Program-made: the position numbers and the translations under genes
NCBI GenBank assembly: GCA_965220185.1
Contig: OZ244807.1
Location: forward strand, 310,001 to 374,000
DNA: 64,000 nt
Reading direction: 5' to 3'
DNA from: Azotimanducus sp965220185
Lineage (GTDB): Bacteria > Pseudomonadota > Gammaproteobacteria > Pseudomonadales > Azotimanducaceae
Notes under the pieces: model-generated
Databases searched by the model: none
What the model saw: only the letters and a program-made list of their open reading frames with translations
Told to the model about the DNA's origin: nothing
Shown: positions 1 through 7,800 of the stretch, piece after piece
Position numbering within the stretch: the first letter of the stretch is position 1
Layout: each line of letters starts with the position of its first letter

Positions 1-452
1 CTTTTCAGCGAAGAAAGATAGTCAACAAATAACTTTCCATCCAAATGGTCGATCTCGTGCTGTGCGCATACCGAGCGGATGCCATCCAATTCGGTGCGCA
101 CGAGCGTTCCGCGACGGTCTAGATATTCAATCTCTATTCTGGACGCGCGCCTTACGGGCTCGTAGAACCCCGGCACGGACAGGCAGCCCTCATTGCTTTC
201 AATGACGCCTGACTTGTTGAGAATAGTCGGATTGATCAGCACCAAAGGCTCGCTCTTATCTTCGGAAACATCCATCACCAAGATTCGTTTGGTGATGCCG
301 ACTTGCGTGGCAGCGAGCCCGATGCCGCGCTCGTGGTACATGGTCTCAAGCATGTCGTCGGCGAGCTGCCGCGTGGTGTCGCGCACTTCCTTGATCGGAT
401 GCGCCGTGAGTCGCAGTCTCGGGTCAGGATAGTGGAGAACAATCAGCTTCAT
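1..452 (-). CDS. def: peptide deformylase, C-terminus cut by window edge
   Basis: Removes the N-formyl group from nascent proteins in the cytoplasm using an active-site metal. All three family motifs are visible: GIGLAATQ at residues 43-50, EGCLS at 88-92 and HEIDH at 132-136. The Cys of motif 2 and the two His of motif 3 are the metal ligands. The ATG at 452 gives the usual N-terminus (MKLIVLHYPD). About 150 residues are present; the family is 165-180 long, so only the C-terminal helix is missing off the left edge. It is divergent from the DUF1820 gene, with an 86-bp shared promoter region. Identification is firm. Confidence 0.96.
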   Translation of the reverse strand, partial: MKLIVLHYPDPRLRLTAHPIKEVRDTTRQLADDMLETMYHERGIGLAATQVGITKRILVMDVSEDKSEPLVLINPTILNKSGVIESNEGCLSVPGFYEPVRRASRIEIEYLDRRGTLVRTELDGIRSVCAQHEIDHLDGKLFVDYLSSLK

Positions 453-538
453 GCTCGGATGTCGGTAGGTTGGAATGCCGGATGAGCATTGTGCCTTGAG
501 AAAGAGGCATTCGACAACATGTCGACCGACAAGACATA

Positions 539-916
539 ATGCGCATCATGGTCAAGTTTCCAAGCAAAGACACCAAGGACGAAGAGGCAAGCACACACAT
601 CTATCGTGTGCTCTTCTCGAATGGCGGGCAGATCTACGAGGTCTACGCGCGCGGACTCTATCAGAGCGATCTCTACGGCTTTATCGAGATCGAAGACTAT
701 GTGTTCGGTGGCCGCAGCAGCGTGGTGATCGATCCGCAAGAAGACAAGCTGCGCAATGAGTTCGAGGGCGTCAAGCGCACCTATCTGCCCATTCCCTGTG
801 TTCTGCGCGTTGATGAAGTTGAGAAGGAAGGTGTCGCCAAGGTCAAGGACGACAAGGGCGGCGGTTCCGTTGCGCAGTTCCCCATGCCGGTTCCGGTCAA
901 TGAGCATTCATCCTGA
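539..916 (+). CDS. DUF1820 family protein
   Basis: A 125-residue cytoplasmic protein of unknown function. The stretch around residues 20-85 (IYRVLFSNGG, QIYEVYARGLYQSDLYGF, FEGVKRTYLP) matches my recollection of the DUF1820 family, which is typical of Gammaproteobacteria. No catalytic motif, membrane segment or signal peptide is visible. The start is either the ATG at 539 or a second ATG four codons on (MVKF); neither has a strong ribosome site. It is divergent from def and ends 54 bp before the FAD oxidoreductase. Function is unknown; family assignment is fairly sure. Confidence 0.82.
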   Translation: MRIMVKFPSKDTKDEEASTHIYRVLFSNGGQIYEVYARGLYQSDLYGFIEIEDYVFGGRSSVVIDPQEDKLRNEFEGVKRTYLPIPCVLRVDEVEKEGVAKVKDDKGGGSVAQFPMPVPVNEHSS

Positions 917-936
917 TTTCACCGCTTGAGTCCGTA

Positions 937-952
937 GAATAGGCGCCTATTC
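937..952. promoter_or_regulatory. 16-bp perfect palindrome upstream of FAD oxidoreductase
   Basis: GAATAGGCGCCTATTC is a perfect palindrome 18 bp before the TTG start at 971, between the DUF1820 stop and the oxidoreductase. It could be an operator or part of a short terminator, but there is no T-run after it. The role is inferred from position only. Confidence 0.35.
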
Positions 953-970
953 GCATTCGGAGCCAGGCAC

Positions 971-2182
971 TTGAGCAGAATCATCATAGTTGGCGGCGGG
1001 CACGCCGGCGGGCAAGCCGCAGCGTGCGTGCGCCAGAACGGGTATGAAGGCGAAGTGCTGCTCATCGGTGAAGAACCCTTTCCGCCATATCAGCGCCCAC
1101 CCCTCTCCAAGCAATATCTCGCTGGCGAAATGCCGGTTGAGCGCGTGTTTCTTCGTCCCGAAGCCTTCTATTCGGACAAGTTGATCGACCTGCGGCTAGG
1201 GACTCGCGTAGCACGCATTGATCGAGCCGAGAAACAAGTCACGCTGGCGTCGGGCGAAGCGATCTCGTATGAAAAGCTGCTCCTTGCGACCGGAGGCCGT
1301 GCACGCACACTGTCACTGCCCGGTGCCGATCACCGAGCCGTGCACTATCTTCGTGGCATCAGCGACGTCGATGCCATTCGCGCGAAGGTCTCCGCAGGTG
1401 CTCGGCTCGTCATTGTCGGCGGCGGCTACATCGGCCTTGAGGTGGCTTCGGTGGCTGCCAAGCTTGGCGTTGAGGTCACCGTGCTCGAAATGGAACCGCG
1501 TGTGCTCGCGAGAGTCACTTCCGAGCGCATGTCTGGCTACTATGAAACGCTGCACAAGGGGCGCGGCGTGAACATTGTGACCGGCGCGCGCGCAACATCG
1601 TTCAAAGACCTTGGAGATGCCGTTGCCGTCGAGTGCGCAGACGGACAATCCTTTGCTGCGGAAATCGCCATCATCGGCGCAGGCATTGTCCCCAACGTCG
1701 AACTTGCGCAGGAAGCGGGTCTCAAATGCGACAACGGCATCATCGTGGACGAGCGCTGTCAAACAAGCGCTCCCGACATCTACGCCGCTGGTGACTGCAC
1801 TAACCACCCGAACGCCTTGCTCGGCAGACGCCTACGCCTTGAGTCTGTGCCGAATGCTATGGAGCAGGCACGTGTGGCGGCGGACAACCTGTGCGGAACG
1901 CACGCCGAATACGCGGCATTGCCGTGGTTCTGGTCAGATCAGTACGAGCTCAAACTACAGATGGCAGGGTTTTCGACAGGCGCAGATGAAGAAGTCGTGC
2001 GCGGCGAGCCGGAAGCCAACGCCTTCGCGGTCTTCTATTTGAAAGCCAGACAGATCATCGCCGTCGAAAGCGTCAACAGCGCCCGCGATTTTATGGCTGC
2101 GCGCAAGCTCATCGAATCGGGCAAAACGGTGGATGCGAGGCAGCTTGCCGATGTGGACACGCCGCTGCAGTCGCTGTTGTGA
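971..2182 (+). CDS. NAD(P)/FAD-dependent ferredoxin/rubredoxin-type reductase
   Basis: A 403-residue flavoprotein that should pass electrons from NAD(P)H through FAD to a small redox partner such as a ferredoxin. It has an N-terminal FAD dinucleotide fold (IIVGGGHAGGQAA), a central NAD-binding fold (LVIVGGGYIGLEVAS), the FAD-closing motif IYAAGDCTN, and a C-terminal reductase-C type domain. The order and length fit putidaredoxin/rhodocoxin reductases. The start is TTG at 971, preceded by GGAG 9 bp upstream and giving the expected MSRIIIVGGG. The stop overlaps the GTG start of the PPK2 gene, so the two may be co-transcribed. The partner ferredoxin is not in the window, so substrate specificity is open. 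Confidence 0.9.
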   Translation: MSRIIIVGGGHAGGQAAACVRQNGYEGEVLLIGEEPFPPYQRPPLSKQYLAGEMPVERVFLRPEAFYSDKLIDLRLGTRVARIDRAEKQVTLASGEAISYEKLLLATGGRARTLSLPGADHRAVHYLRGISDVDAIRAKVSAGARLVIVGGGYIGLEVASVAAKLGVEVTVLEMEPRVLARVTSERMSGYYETLHKGRGVNIVTGARATSFKDLGDAVAVECADGQSFAAEIAIIGAGIVPNVELAQEAGLKCDNGIIVDERCQTSAPDIYAAGDCTNHPNALLGRRLRLESVPNAMEQARVAADNLCGTHAEYAALPWFWSDQYELKLQMAGFSTGADEEVVRGEPEANAFAVFYLKARQIIAVESVNSARDFMAARKLIESGKTVDARQLADVDTPLQSLL

Positions 2183-3009
2183 GACCTGAAAAGACCGCGA
2201 TGATGCAGCGGGATCCGCCACATCTTGACACGGTCGAAATGAATGTGGCGTTCGATAAATCGACCTATAACCATAGACTGGCAGAGCTTCAATACCAGCT
2301 CAAGGAACTGTCGCTCGCGTATGGGCGGCAGCGCATGCGTTCTGTCGTGGTCTTTGAAGGACAGGACGCTGCTGGCAAGGGCGGCACCATTCGTCGTATG
2401 AGCTGGCCGCTCGACCCGCGCATGCTGAAAGTCTGGCCGATCTCCGCGCCGAGCGAAGACGAGAAGGAAGACCATTACTTGGCGCGCTTCTGGCGGCGCT
2501 TGCCTCGTGCGGGACAGATGGTGATCTTTGATCGCTCGTGGTACGGGCGCGTGCTCGTCGAGCGTGTCGAAGGCTTTGCGAGCAAGACAGAGTGGCGGCG
2601 CGCCTACGGCGAGATCAACGAATTTGAGCGTATGCTCGGCGACGACGGCGTGCGCCTGATCAAGATATTTCTGCATATCACGCCCGATGAGCAGCTTGCG
2701 CGCTTCCGTGCGCGTTTCTCTGACCCCTTCAAGCGTTGGAAACTCTCGGAAGAGGACTTGAGGAACCGCAGCAAGTGGCAAGACTACGAGACCGCCACTA
2801 ACGATATGTTCAAGAAGACCTCGACGAAAGCGCATCCATGGGTGGTCATTGCAGGCAACAACAAGCGCTACGCACGCCTGAAGGCGATCGCCGCTATCGT
2901 CGAAGGGCTTTCGCAAGGCGTGGACATGCGCCTGCCGACGCTTGCGCCGGCGTTCGAGAAACGTGCCGCGGAGGCGCTCGGTATCTCTGAGAAGTCGCAG
3001 CGGGATTGA
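2179..3009 (+). CDS. polyphosphate kinase 2 family protein
   Basis: Transfers phosphate between polyphosphate and nucleotides in the cytoplasm. The Walker A variant GQDAAGKGGT is at residues 61-70, and DRSWYGR, the PPK2 lid-side motif, follows about 55 residues after SWPLDPRM. About 276 residues is the normal size for a single-domain PPK2. The GTG at 2179 overlaps the previous stop; an ATG at about 2200 (MMQRDPP) is an alternative start. Whether it acts on ADP, GDP or AMP cannot be read from the sequence. The family is clear. Confidence 0.93.
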   Translation: MRPEKTAMMQRDPPHLDTVEMNVAFDKSTYNHRLAELQYQLKELSLAYGRQRMRSVVVFEGQDAAGKGGTIRRMSWPLDPRMLKVWPISAPSEDEKEDHYLARFWRRLPRAGQMVIFDRSWYGRVLVERVEGFASKTEWRRAYGEINEFERMLGDDGVRLIKIFLHITPDEQLARFRARFSDPFKRWKLSEEDLRNRSKWQDYETATNDMFKKTSTKAHPWVVIAGNNKRYARLKAIAAIVEGLSQGVDMRLPTLAPAFEKRAAEALGISEKSQRD

Positions 3010-3147
3010 CGACCAGCGCAGCCATGTTGCTTCCGGCGCAACCGCGATGCGAGAATATCCCTAAGAGGTCTTCGTCCGTCTCTGGCCGGCGAGTTCAATA
3101 GGCCAAGCCACATTCCCGATGAAATCGCGACTGGCGCACAGGTTCTG

Positions 3148-4104
3148 TTGGGCCAAATTGACAGCGGTGTAGCCGCCGTCTTGTTCGGGTCACGCGCCCG
3201 TGAAGACTGGTGTGAACAGAGCGACTGGGACATTGCCTTCATCACATCGAAATCGGGCAAGTACACAACTGCGCTCGGCGACGAGAGTCCCCTCAATGAG
3301 GCCCGCAAGCAAGGCCATGAGGTCAACCGTCTACTGCTGCCAACTGAAGCACTCCAGGAGCGCTGTCAGTATTTGGGCGCCGTGCAACGGGCGATTGTCC
3401 GTGACGGCGTTCCGATTGTCGGCGATTGGCAGGTGGACAGTTTGAAAGAGGTTCGATTGAAAATCGACGTAGAAATGTATCATCGCCACGTCATCATGGC
3501 GAGAAAAAGCATTCTTGCGGCCAGCCAGTCATGCCGAGATATAGCGTCGGGTACCTTCGATATCTCCCACATTCAAACCGAAGGTGCTGAATTTGTGGCG
3601 CATAGCGCTGATGCCGCTGAGCGACTTGGAAAAGCGACGCTGATTGCGCTCGGCATCGACCCGGTGGCAACCCATGACATGCATGCGCTCGCGAACCAAG
3701 CAGACAAAGCCGGGCATGGCAAAGATGCTCGTATGTTGCGCTCGCTCAATGGCAATACACGGTATGACCATGTGGCGCAGTATGAGTTTCAACACAGCAC
3801 TGTTCAAAGCGCACACGATGCTGCGCAACGTTTCATCGGGGTGATGAGCCTCTACGTCAGAACTGTTCAATCGCTCTCAAGCACTCTTCCACGGATTCGG
3901 AAGACGGAAACGGAAGACAAGGCGCTTGAAGGACTGAAACAGGTCGCGACGGCGTTCCAGTCGTCTCCAAACGAGAAGCCGAAATCTCGGGCACCTGACA
4001 CCGACGCCCTTTTGAGCTATCACGATCAGCTCAAGGCGGCGGCGACCGATGCCTTTGAAAGCCTCACGCGCTTCATTGAGTCGCGCGATCCGCCGGGGGG
4101 TTAA
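3148..4104 (+). CDS. nucleotidyltransferase-HEPN fusion protein, possibly N-terminally truncated
   Basis: The first ~110 residues are a minimal nucleotidyltransferase fold with GSRARED at 14-20 and SDWD at 25-28, the nucleotide- and metal-binding signature. The rest is helical and contains SADAAERLGKATLIALGI followed by an HD pair, as in HEPN domains. In MNT/HEPN toxin-antitoxin systems these are two proteins; here they are fused. The TTG at 3148 falls only 13 residues before the GS motif. The same frame stays open upstream to about 3010 and reads sensibly (IPDEIATGAQVLLGQIDSG) but has no good start, so the 5' end may be frameshifted or may use a rare start. It is related to the genes at 52639 and 53883. 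No RX4-6H RNase motif was evident. Function may be defence or toxin-antitoxin; not proven. Confidence 0.75.
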   Translation: MGQIDSGVAAVLFGSRAREDWCEQSDWDIAFITSKSGKYTTALGDESPLNEARKQGHEVNRLLLPTEALQERCQYLGAVQRAIVRDGVPIVGDWQVDSLKEVRLKIDVEMYHRHVIMARKSILAASQSCRDIASGTFDISHIQTEGAEFVAHSADAAERLGKATLIALGIDPVATHDMHALANQADKAGHGKDARMLRSLNGNTRYDHVAQYEFQHSTVQSAHDAAQRFIGVMSLYVRTVQSLSSTLPRIRKTETEDKALEGLKQVATAFQSSPNEKPKSRAPDTDALLSYHDQLKAAATDAFESLTRFIESRDPPGG

Positions 4105-4361
4105 ATTTTGGGATTTGTATACCTAAATTTTCGCTAGCACGGCGTCCCCATACTCAGGATGTGCGATGCCTCACCGAAAATCGATCATGATCTGCGCACG
4201 CAGAAGAGAGCCGCGACGAAGCGAGAATCAAATCCAATTGTCCAGACAAACATGCCGGAGTCGGCAAGTGTCAAGCGATCTGAGCGATGTTGTATAGTCC
4301 GTTTCAGAGGAATGGGCAAGAATCCCGTTGACCAACGATTCGCCGTAATTGGAGTCCCCAT
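4105..4361. other. intergenic region, nothing recognised
   Basis: 257 bp, AT-richer than the flanks. There is a run TAAATTTT...TAAATTTTC at 4103-4133 but no convincing gene, RNA or repeat. GGAG precedes the ATG at 4362 and is its likely ribosome site. Confidence 0.4.
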
Positions 4362-4871
4362 ATGGAAAGCCTGAATGACTATGTGCGCCAATTGGATGCT
4401 GCGTTGAAGCACGGCAGGACCTACGTGAATTCCAATCGAGACATGGCGCACGCGAAGGTCGTGGTTTTTCTGGGGATTTGCCATGCGAAGCAGAAAGTTC
4501 TCCTGCTATCAGAAAAATTGGACTGGACGCTGTACGGAATGCCGCACTTTATGCAAGAAGTCTCGGGCTTTCTTGGCAGAGGTGGTCGTATGGAAGTCTT
4601 GGTGGAAAAGGACCTGCAAGCAGACCATCCAATGATAGAGCTTTCTGAACGTAGCTCTGAGCTATCGATTCGAAAAGTGCCAGAAAATCTAGTTGAAAAG
4701 TACGAATACAACTTCATGGTCGTTGATGATATTGGTTATCGTTTTGAGCACGACAGAAGAAGGCCGGCCGCTTACGTTTCCTTCAATGACAAGGAAGATG
4801 CGGAAATGATAGAGAGGCTAAAGTCGGTGTTTGAGAATTTGGGACGCAACGCTACGCCCTTGCCAGCTTGA
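4362..4871 (+). CDS. uncharacterised protein next to the CRISPR array
   Basis: 169 residues, no signal peptide or membrane segment, acidic overall. I do not recognise the family. The layout (AKVVVFLGICHAKQKVLLLS near 27-47, FLGRGGRMEVLVEKDL near 70-86, then YNFMVVDDIGYRFE and a final helix) resembles one half of a phospholipase-D-like fold, but no HKD motif is present, so this is a weak guess. It ends 62 bp before the first CRISPR repeat, where a leader would be expected. It does not look like any Cas protein. The GGAG-type ribosome site before ATG 4362 supports the start. Confidence 0.65.
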   Translation: MESLNDYVRQLDAALKHGRTYVNSNRDMAHAKVVVFLGICHAKQKVLLLSEKLDWTLYGMPHFMQEVSGFLGRGGRMEVLVEKDLQADHPMIELSERSSELSIRKVPENLVEKYEYNFMVVDDIGYRFEHDRRRPAAYVSFNDKEDAEMIERLKSVFENLGRNATPLPA

Positions 4872-4933
4872 TTTCTTCCGATCATCTATCTGAGGCTCTA
4901 GGCTTTGAGCAGCGTGCTGGACATCCTGTTGAG

Positions 4934-6061
4934 GGTTCCCCCGCGCACGCGGGGATAGACCCGCGCTCAGGCAGCTGAAGTCGGACAAGGGCGCGGTTCC
5001 CCCGCGCACGCGGGGATAGACCCGATGTAGACTTGTCTGCAATCAAGTATCTGCTGGTTCCCCCGCGCACGCGGGGATAGACCCGGGCCGAGTCCGTCAT
5101 CGAGGCTTGGAAGGAAGGTTCCCCCGCGCACGCGGGGATAGACCCCCGTCATACTCATCCAGAGCATGCCAGTAGCCGGTTCCCCCGCGCACGCGGGGAT
5201 AGACCCAACTCATCAGAGGCGGCCTCGCGCAGCGTATCGGTTCCCCCGCGCACGCGGGGATAGACCCCCACCCCTGCACGACACGCGCGCGCAGGCGCAG
5301 GTTCCCCCGCGCACGCGGGGATAGACCCGCGGCTTCAAGACTACGGCCACTGGCAAGATCGGTTCCCCCGCGCACGCGGGGATAGACCCGAATCGGAAAC
5401 GCTCAACCGGCGGATTCTGTTGGTTCCCCCGCGCACGCGGGGATAGACCCTCAATTGATGGAACTCGAAAACTTAACTACTGGGGTTCCCCCGCGCACGC
5501 GGGGATAGACCCCCACTCGATGTAGTGAAGGAAGCTCGCCGGGTGGTTCCCCCGCGCACGCGGGGATAGACCCGATGAGGTCATAGACTTCTTCACTAAT
5601 TCGAAGGTTCCCCCGCGCACGCGGGGATAGACCCACGAGCTTGCGCTGGTGGCAGAACGTGAGCGCGGTTCCCCCGCGCACGCGGGGATAGACCCCACTC
5701 GGTGGATAGCCACGCCAGCTCGGACAAGGTTCCCCCGCGCACGCGGGGATAGACCCGACCAGCGCCGCAATCGGCGGATTCGCCTCGAGGTTCCCCCGCG
5801 CACGCGGGGATAGACCCAAAATGTACAAACTTACGTTTTTCGCATTATCGGTTCCCCCGCGCACGCGGGGATAGACCCTTGGAGGAAGTGGTCTAGTGCT
5901 GAGTTTGCCGGGTTCCCCCGCGCACGCGGGGATAGACCCCTCGACCGACACGAAATGGACAGGCGGACCGAGGTTCCCCCGCGCACGCGGGGATAGACCC
6001 CACCAAATAGCTGCTGGATGGCTGACTAGCGAGGTTCCCCCGCGCACGCGGGGATAGACCG
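4934..6061 (+). CRISPR. CRISPR array, type I-E-like repeat, 19 repeats and 18 spacers
   Basis: The 29-bp repeat begins GGTTCCCCCGCGCACGCG and ends GGATAGACCC. Nineteen copies start at 4934 and recur every 61 bp, except that the spacer after repeat 9 (5451-5483) is 33 bp instead of 32. Repeats 1-18 look identical; the last (6033-6061) ends in G instead of C, typical of the leader-distal end. The sequence resembles the Escherichia coli type I-E repeat in the same orientation (GTTCCCCGCG...GGGGATAAACC), so transcription left to right is inferred, with the leader in 4872-4933. That stretch is short and not AT-rich. No cas genes occur in the window, so the array must be served from elsewhere or be an orphan. 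All spacers differ, with none recognised by eye. Confidence 0.98.
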
Positions 6062-6202
6062 CCGCCCTTCGCGCCACGACACCGACGGCTACAAGCCGAT
6101 CATCAAGCGCCACAAGGACGCGCGCACAATCATCGCGCCGCGCATTCGCAGCCAACGCAAGGCCATTGAGTGGCTCACCGAAACCCTACAGGAGACCATC
6201 GC
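6062..6202 (+). pseudogene. 3' fragment of a phage-like gene directly after the last CRISPR repeat
   Basis: An open frame runs straight out of the terminal repeat and ends at the TGA at 6204-6206. It reads DTDGYKPIIKRHKDARTI ... IRSQRKAIEWLTETLQETIA. It has no start of its own inside the window frame, so it is the C-terminal ~47 residues of a longer protein. The style (short basic protein with an ATGA overlap to a tiny membrane protein) is that of phage early-region genes, but the family is not identified. It lies between the last repeat and a decayed repeat at 6355. Confidence 0.5.
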
Positions 6203-6307
6203 ATGAACAAGCAGAAGATCAAAAACGCAATCTGCAGAGTTGCAGCAATCAGCATTGTCTACATGCTCGCGCTCGGCATCGCCAACCACTTCGGATTGCT
6301 CGGCTAG
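6203..6307 (+). CDS. small membrane protein (34 aa), phage-like
   Basis: The ATG at 6203 overlaps the stop of the preceding fragment as ATGA. GGAG sits 10-13 bp upstream (ACAGGAGACC). The 34-residue product starts basic (MNKQKIKNAICR) and continues as one hydrophobic helix (VAAISIVYMLALGIANHFG), so it is a single-pass membrane peptide. It resembles the tiny membrane proteins packed into phage genomes. It was recognised by layout, not homology. Confidence 0.45.
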   Translation: MNKQKIKNAICRVAAISIVYMLALGIANHFGLLG

Positions 6308-6330
6308 CGGCCGTCCTTCAACATCACCAC

Positions 6331-6355
6331 CGAAGCGCGGCATGTCCGCGCTTCG
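6331..6355 (+). terminator. GC-rich hairpin, probable terminator of the phage-like segment
   Basis: CGAAGCGCGG (6331-6340) pairs perfectly with CCGCGCTTCG (6346-6355) around a 5-nt loop, 23 bp after the small gene's stop. There is no clear T-run, so efficiency is uncertain. Its last base abuts the decayed CRISPR repeat. Confidence 0.5.
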
Positions 6356-6384
6356 GTTCCCCCGCGCCCGCGCCGGGATAGATC
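6355..6384 (+). repeat. degenerate CRISPR repeat outside the array
   Basis: GGTTCCCCCGCGC is identical to the array repeat. CCGCGCC then replaces ACGCG with a 2-bp gain, and GGGATAGA matches again. It lies 294 bp after the last regular repeat in the same orientation. It marks either the original end of the array or a captured copy. Confidence 0.8.
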
Positions 6385-6543
6385 GGTTCAATTGCAGGAA
6401 GACGGCAGCGTCAGTCCATCAATCTGGTCAGATTCATCTCTGACCGAAGAGACATCGGCGTGTTCTTAGATCGAGGCGACTAATCCATACGTTCGCTTGC
6501 GCTCGTGTAAAGTAGCCCTTCCCTTGCAGGAGAAGCCCCACCA
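6385..6543. other. intergenic region upstream of the alpha/beta hydrolase
   Basis: Contains a 7-bp perfect hairpin GGTCAGA/TCTGACC (6426-6432 with 6439-6445) shortly after the decayed CRISPR repeat, and a ribosome site GCAGGAGAAG before the ATG at 6544. Together with 6062-6354 this makes a ~480-bp stretch without a full-size gene. Nothing else was recognised. Confidence 0.4.
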
Positions 6544-7791
6544 ATGCAACTGCCGACTTCATCCGACTGGAACCAGCGCTGCGCGGAAGACACCGAGTTT
6601 CTACTGGCGGCGCGGCACTGGACCGGCGGCCTCCGCCTTGCCATTGGTGACGAGGCGCTCACGCTTGGCATCAAAGACGGTCAGCCGTGTGTGCTCGAAA
6701 ACGGTCTCGACGTGATCGAGTACCAAGGCTCCCACGCTGTGTGGGAGAGGCTGCTCGCAGAGACTCCGCCGCCCTTCGACACCGATGTTATGGGCAATCT
6801 CGCCACTGGCGGCGGCCTCAGCCGCGCGGGGGACGACACCACCTTTGCGCAATACCACGCGGCGGTCATGCGTGCGATCGAACTGCTCAGGCCCGCCGCC
6901 GACGAAGGCGCGGCGCGTGACGTTGATCAGCGCAAGGAAGGCGCGTTCGATGCGCCGGCCGGACGCTATGTGCATCTTTCAATCTGCGGTCAAGATCACC
7001 GCGTGTACTTTGAAGAGGCTGGCGAGGGCATTCCGCTGCTCTTGCAGCATACGGCGGGTGCGCATGGAAGCCAATGGCGACATCTCTTTGAAGAGCCGGA
7101 AATCACCAAGCACTTCCGCCTGATTGCCTATGATCTGCCGTTCCACGGCAAATCGCTGCCGCCGGTTTCGGGCAAGTGGTGGCGTGAAGAATATCGACTG
7201 CGCGGCGAATTCCTGCGTTCGACAGTGCTTGCGATCAAGCGTGCGCTTGGGCTTGACGAGCCTGTGTTCATGGGCTGCTCGGTTGGCGGACTGCTTGCAC
7301 TCGATCTTGCGCGGCGTCACCCCGAGGAATTTCGCGCCGTCATTTCGCTCGAAGGCGCGCTTGAGATCCCCGGCGACACAGGACTTTTTCAACATCTCTG
7401 GTCGCCGCAGGTCAGCAACGACTACAAGGCGCGGCTGATGGAGGGGCTGATGTCGCCGACCGCGCCCAAGGCATACCGAAAAGAAACGAGCTATGTGTAC
7501 GCGAGTGGCTGGCCTGCGACCTTTCTAGGCGACCTCTACTACTATGTGGAAGACTTCAACATGCGCGAGACGGCCTCGGAGATCGATACGAATCAGATTG
7601 GCGTACACATCTTGTCCGGTGAATACGACTACAGCGCCACGCCGGAGATGGGGCGCGCCGCGTACGAGGCGATTCAGGGATCAACCTGGGCGCTGATGAA
7701 GGGCGTCGGGCACTTCCCGATGTCCGAACACCCCGAAGCATTCATAGAGCACCTCTTGCCTATCCTGCGCTCAATCGTGAATTTGCAGTAG
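6544..7791 (+). CDS. alpha/beta hydrolase with N-terminal extension
   Basis: A 415-residue cytoplasmic hydrolase. The C-terminal ~280 residues are an alpha/beta hydrolase: oxyanion region LQHTAGAHGSQW, nucleophile elbow GCSVGG with Ser246, acid Asp in SGEYDYSA, and His in GVGHFPM near the end. The first ~120 residues (LLAARHWTGGLRLAIGDEAL...) are extra to the family and look like an SCP2-type lipid-binding fold, which is my inference. It is followed after 9 bp by an SDR gene with GGGAGG before its start, suggesting a two-gene operon for a lipid- or ester-like substrate. The substrate is unknown. Confidence 0.88.
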   Translation: MQLPTSSDWNQRCAEDTEFLLAARHWTGGLRLAIGDEALTLGIKDGQPCVLENGLDVIEYQGSHAVWERLLAETPPPFDTDVMGNLATGGGLSRAGDDTTFAQYHAAVMRAIELLRPAADEGAARDVDQRKEGAFDAPAGRYVHLSICGQDHRVYFEEAGEGIPLLLQHTAGAHGSQWRHLFEEPEITKHFRLIAYDLPFHGKSLPPVSGKWWREEYRLRGEFLRSTVLAIKRALGLDEPVFMGCSVGGLLALDLARRHPEEFRAVISLEGALEIPGDTGLFQHLWSPQVSNDYKARLMEGLMSPTAPKAYRKETSYVYASGWPATFLGDLYYYVEDFNMRETASEIDTNQIGVHILSGEYDYSATPEMGRAAYEAIQGSTWALMKGVGHFPMSEHPEAFIEHLLPILRSIVNLQ

Positions 7792-7800
7792 GGAGGCCGC

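Noticed and set aside
4362..4871. A small Cas protein beside the array
   Set aside because: No similarity in length or motifs to Cas2, Cas6 or other type I-E proteins.
4818..6155. Long minus-strand open frames across the CRISPR array (YPRVRGGT / SPRARGN repeats)
   Set aside because: They are translations of the 61-bp repeat-spacer unit; the repeat happens to lack stops in those frames.
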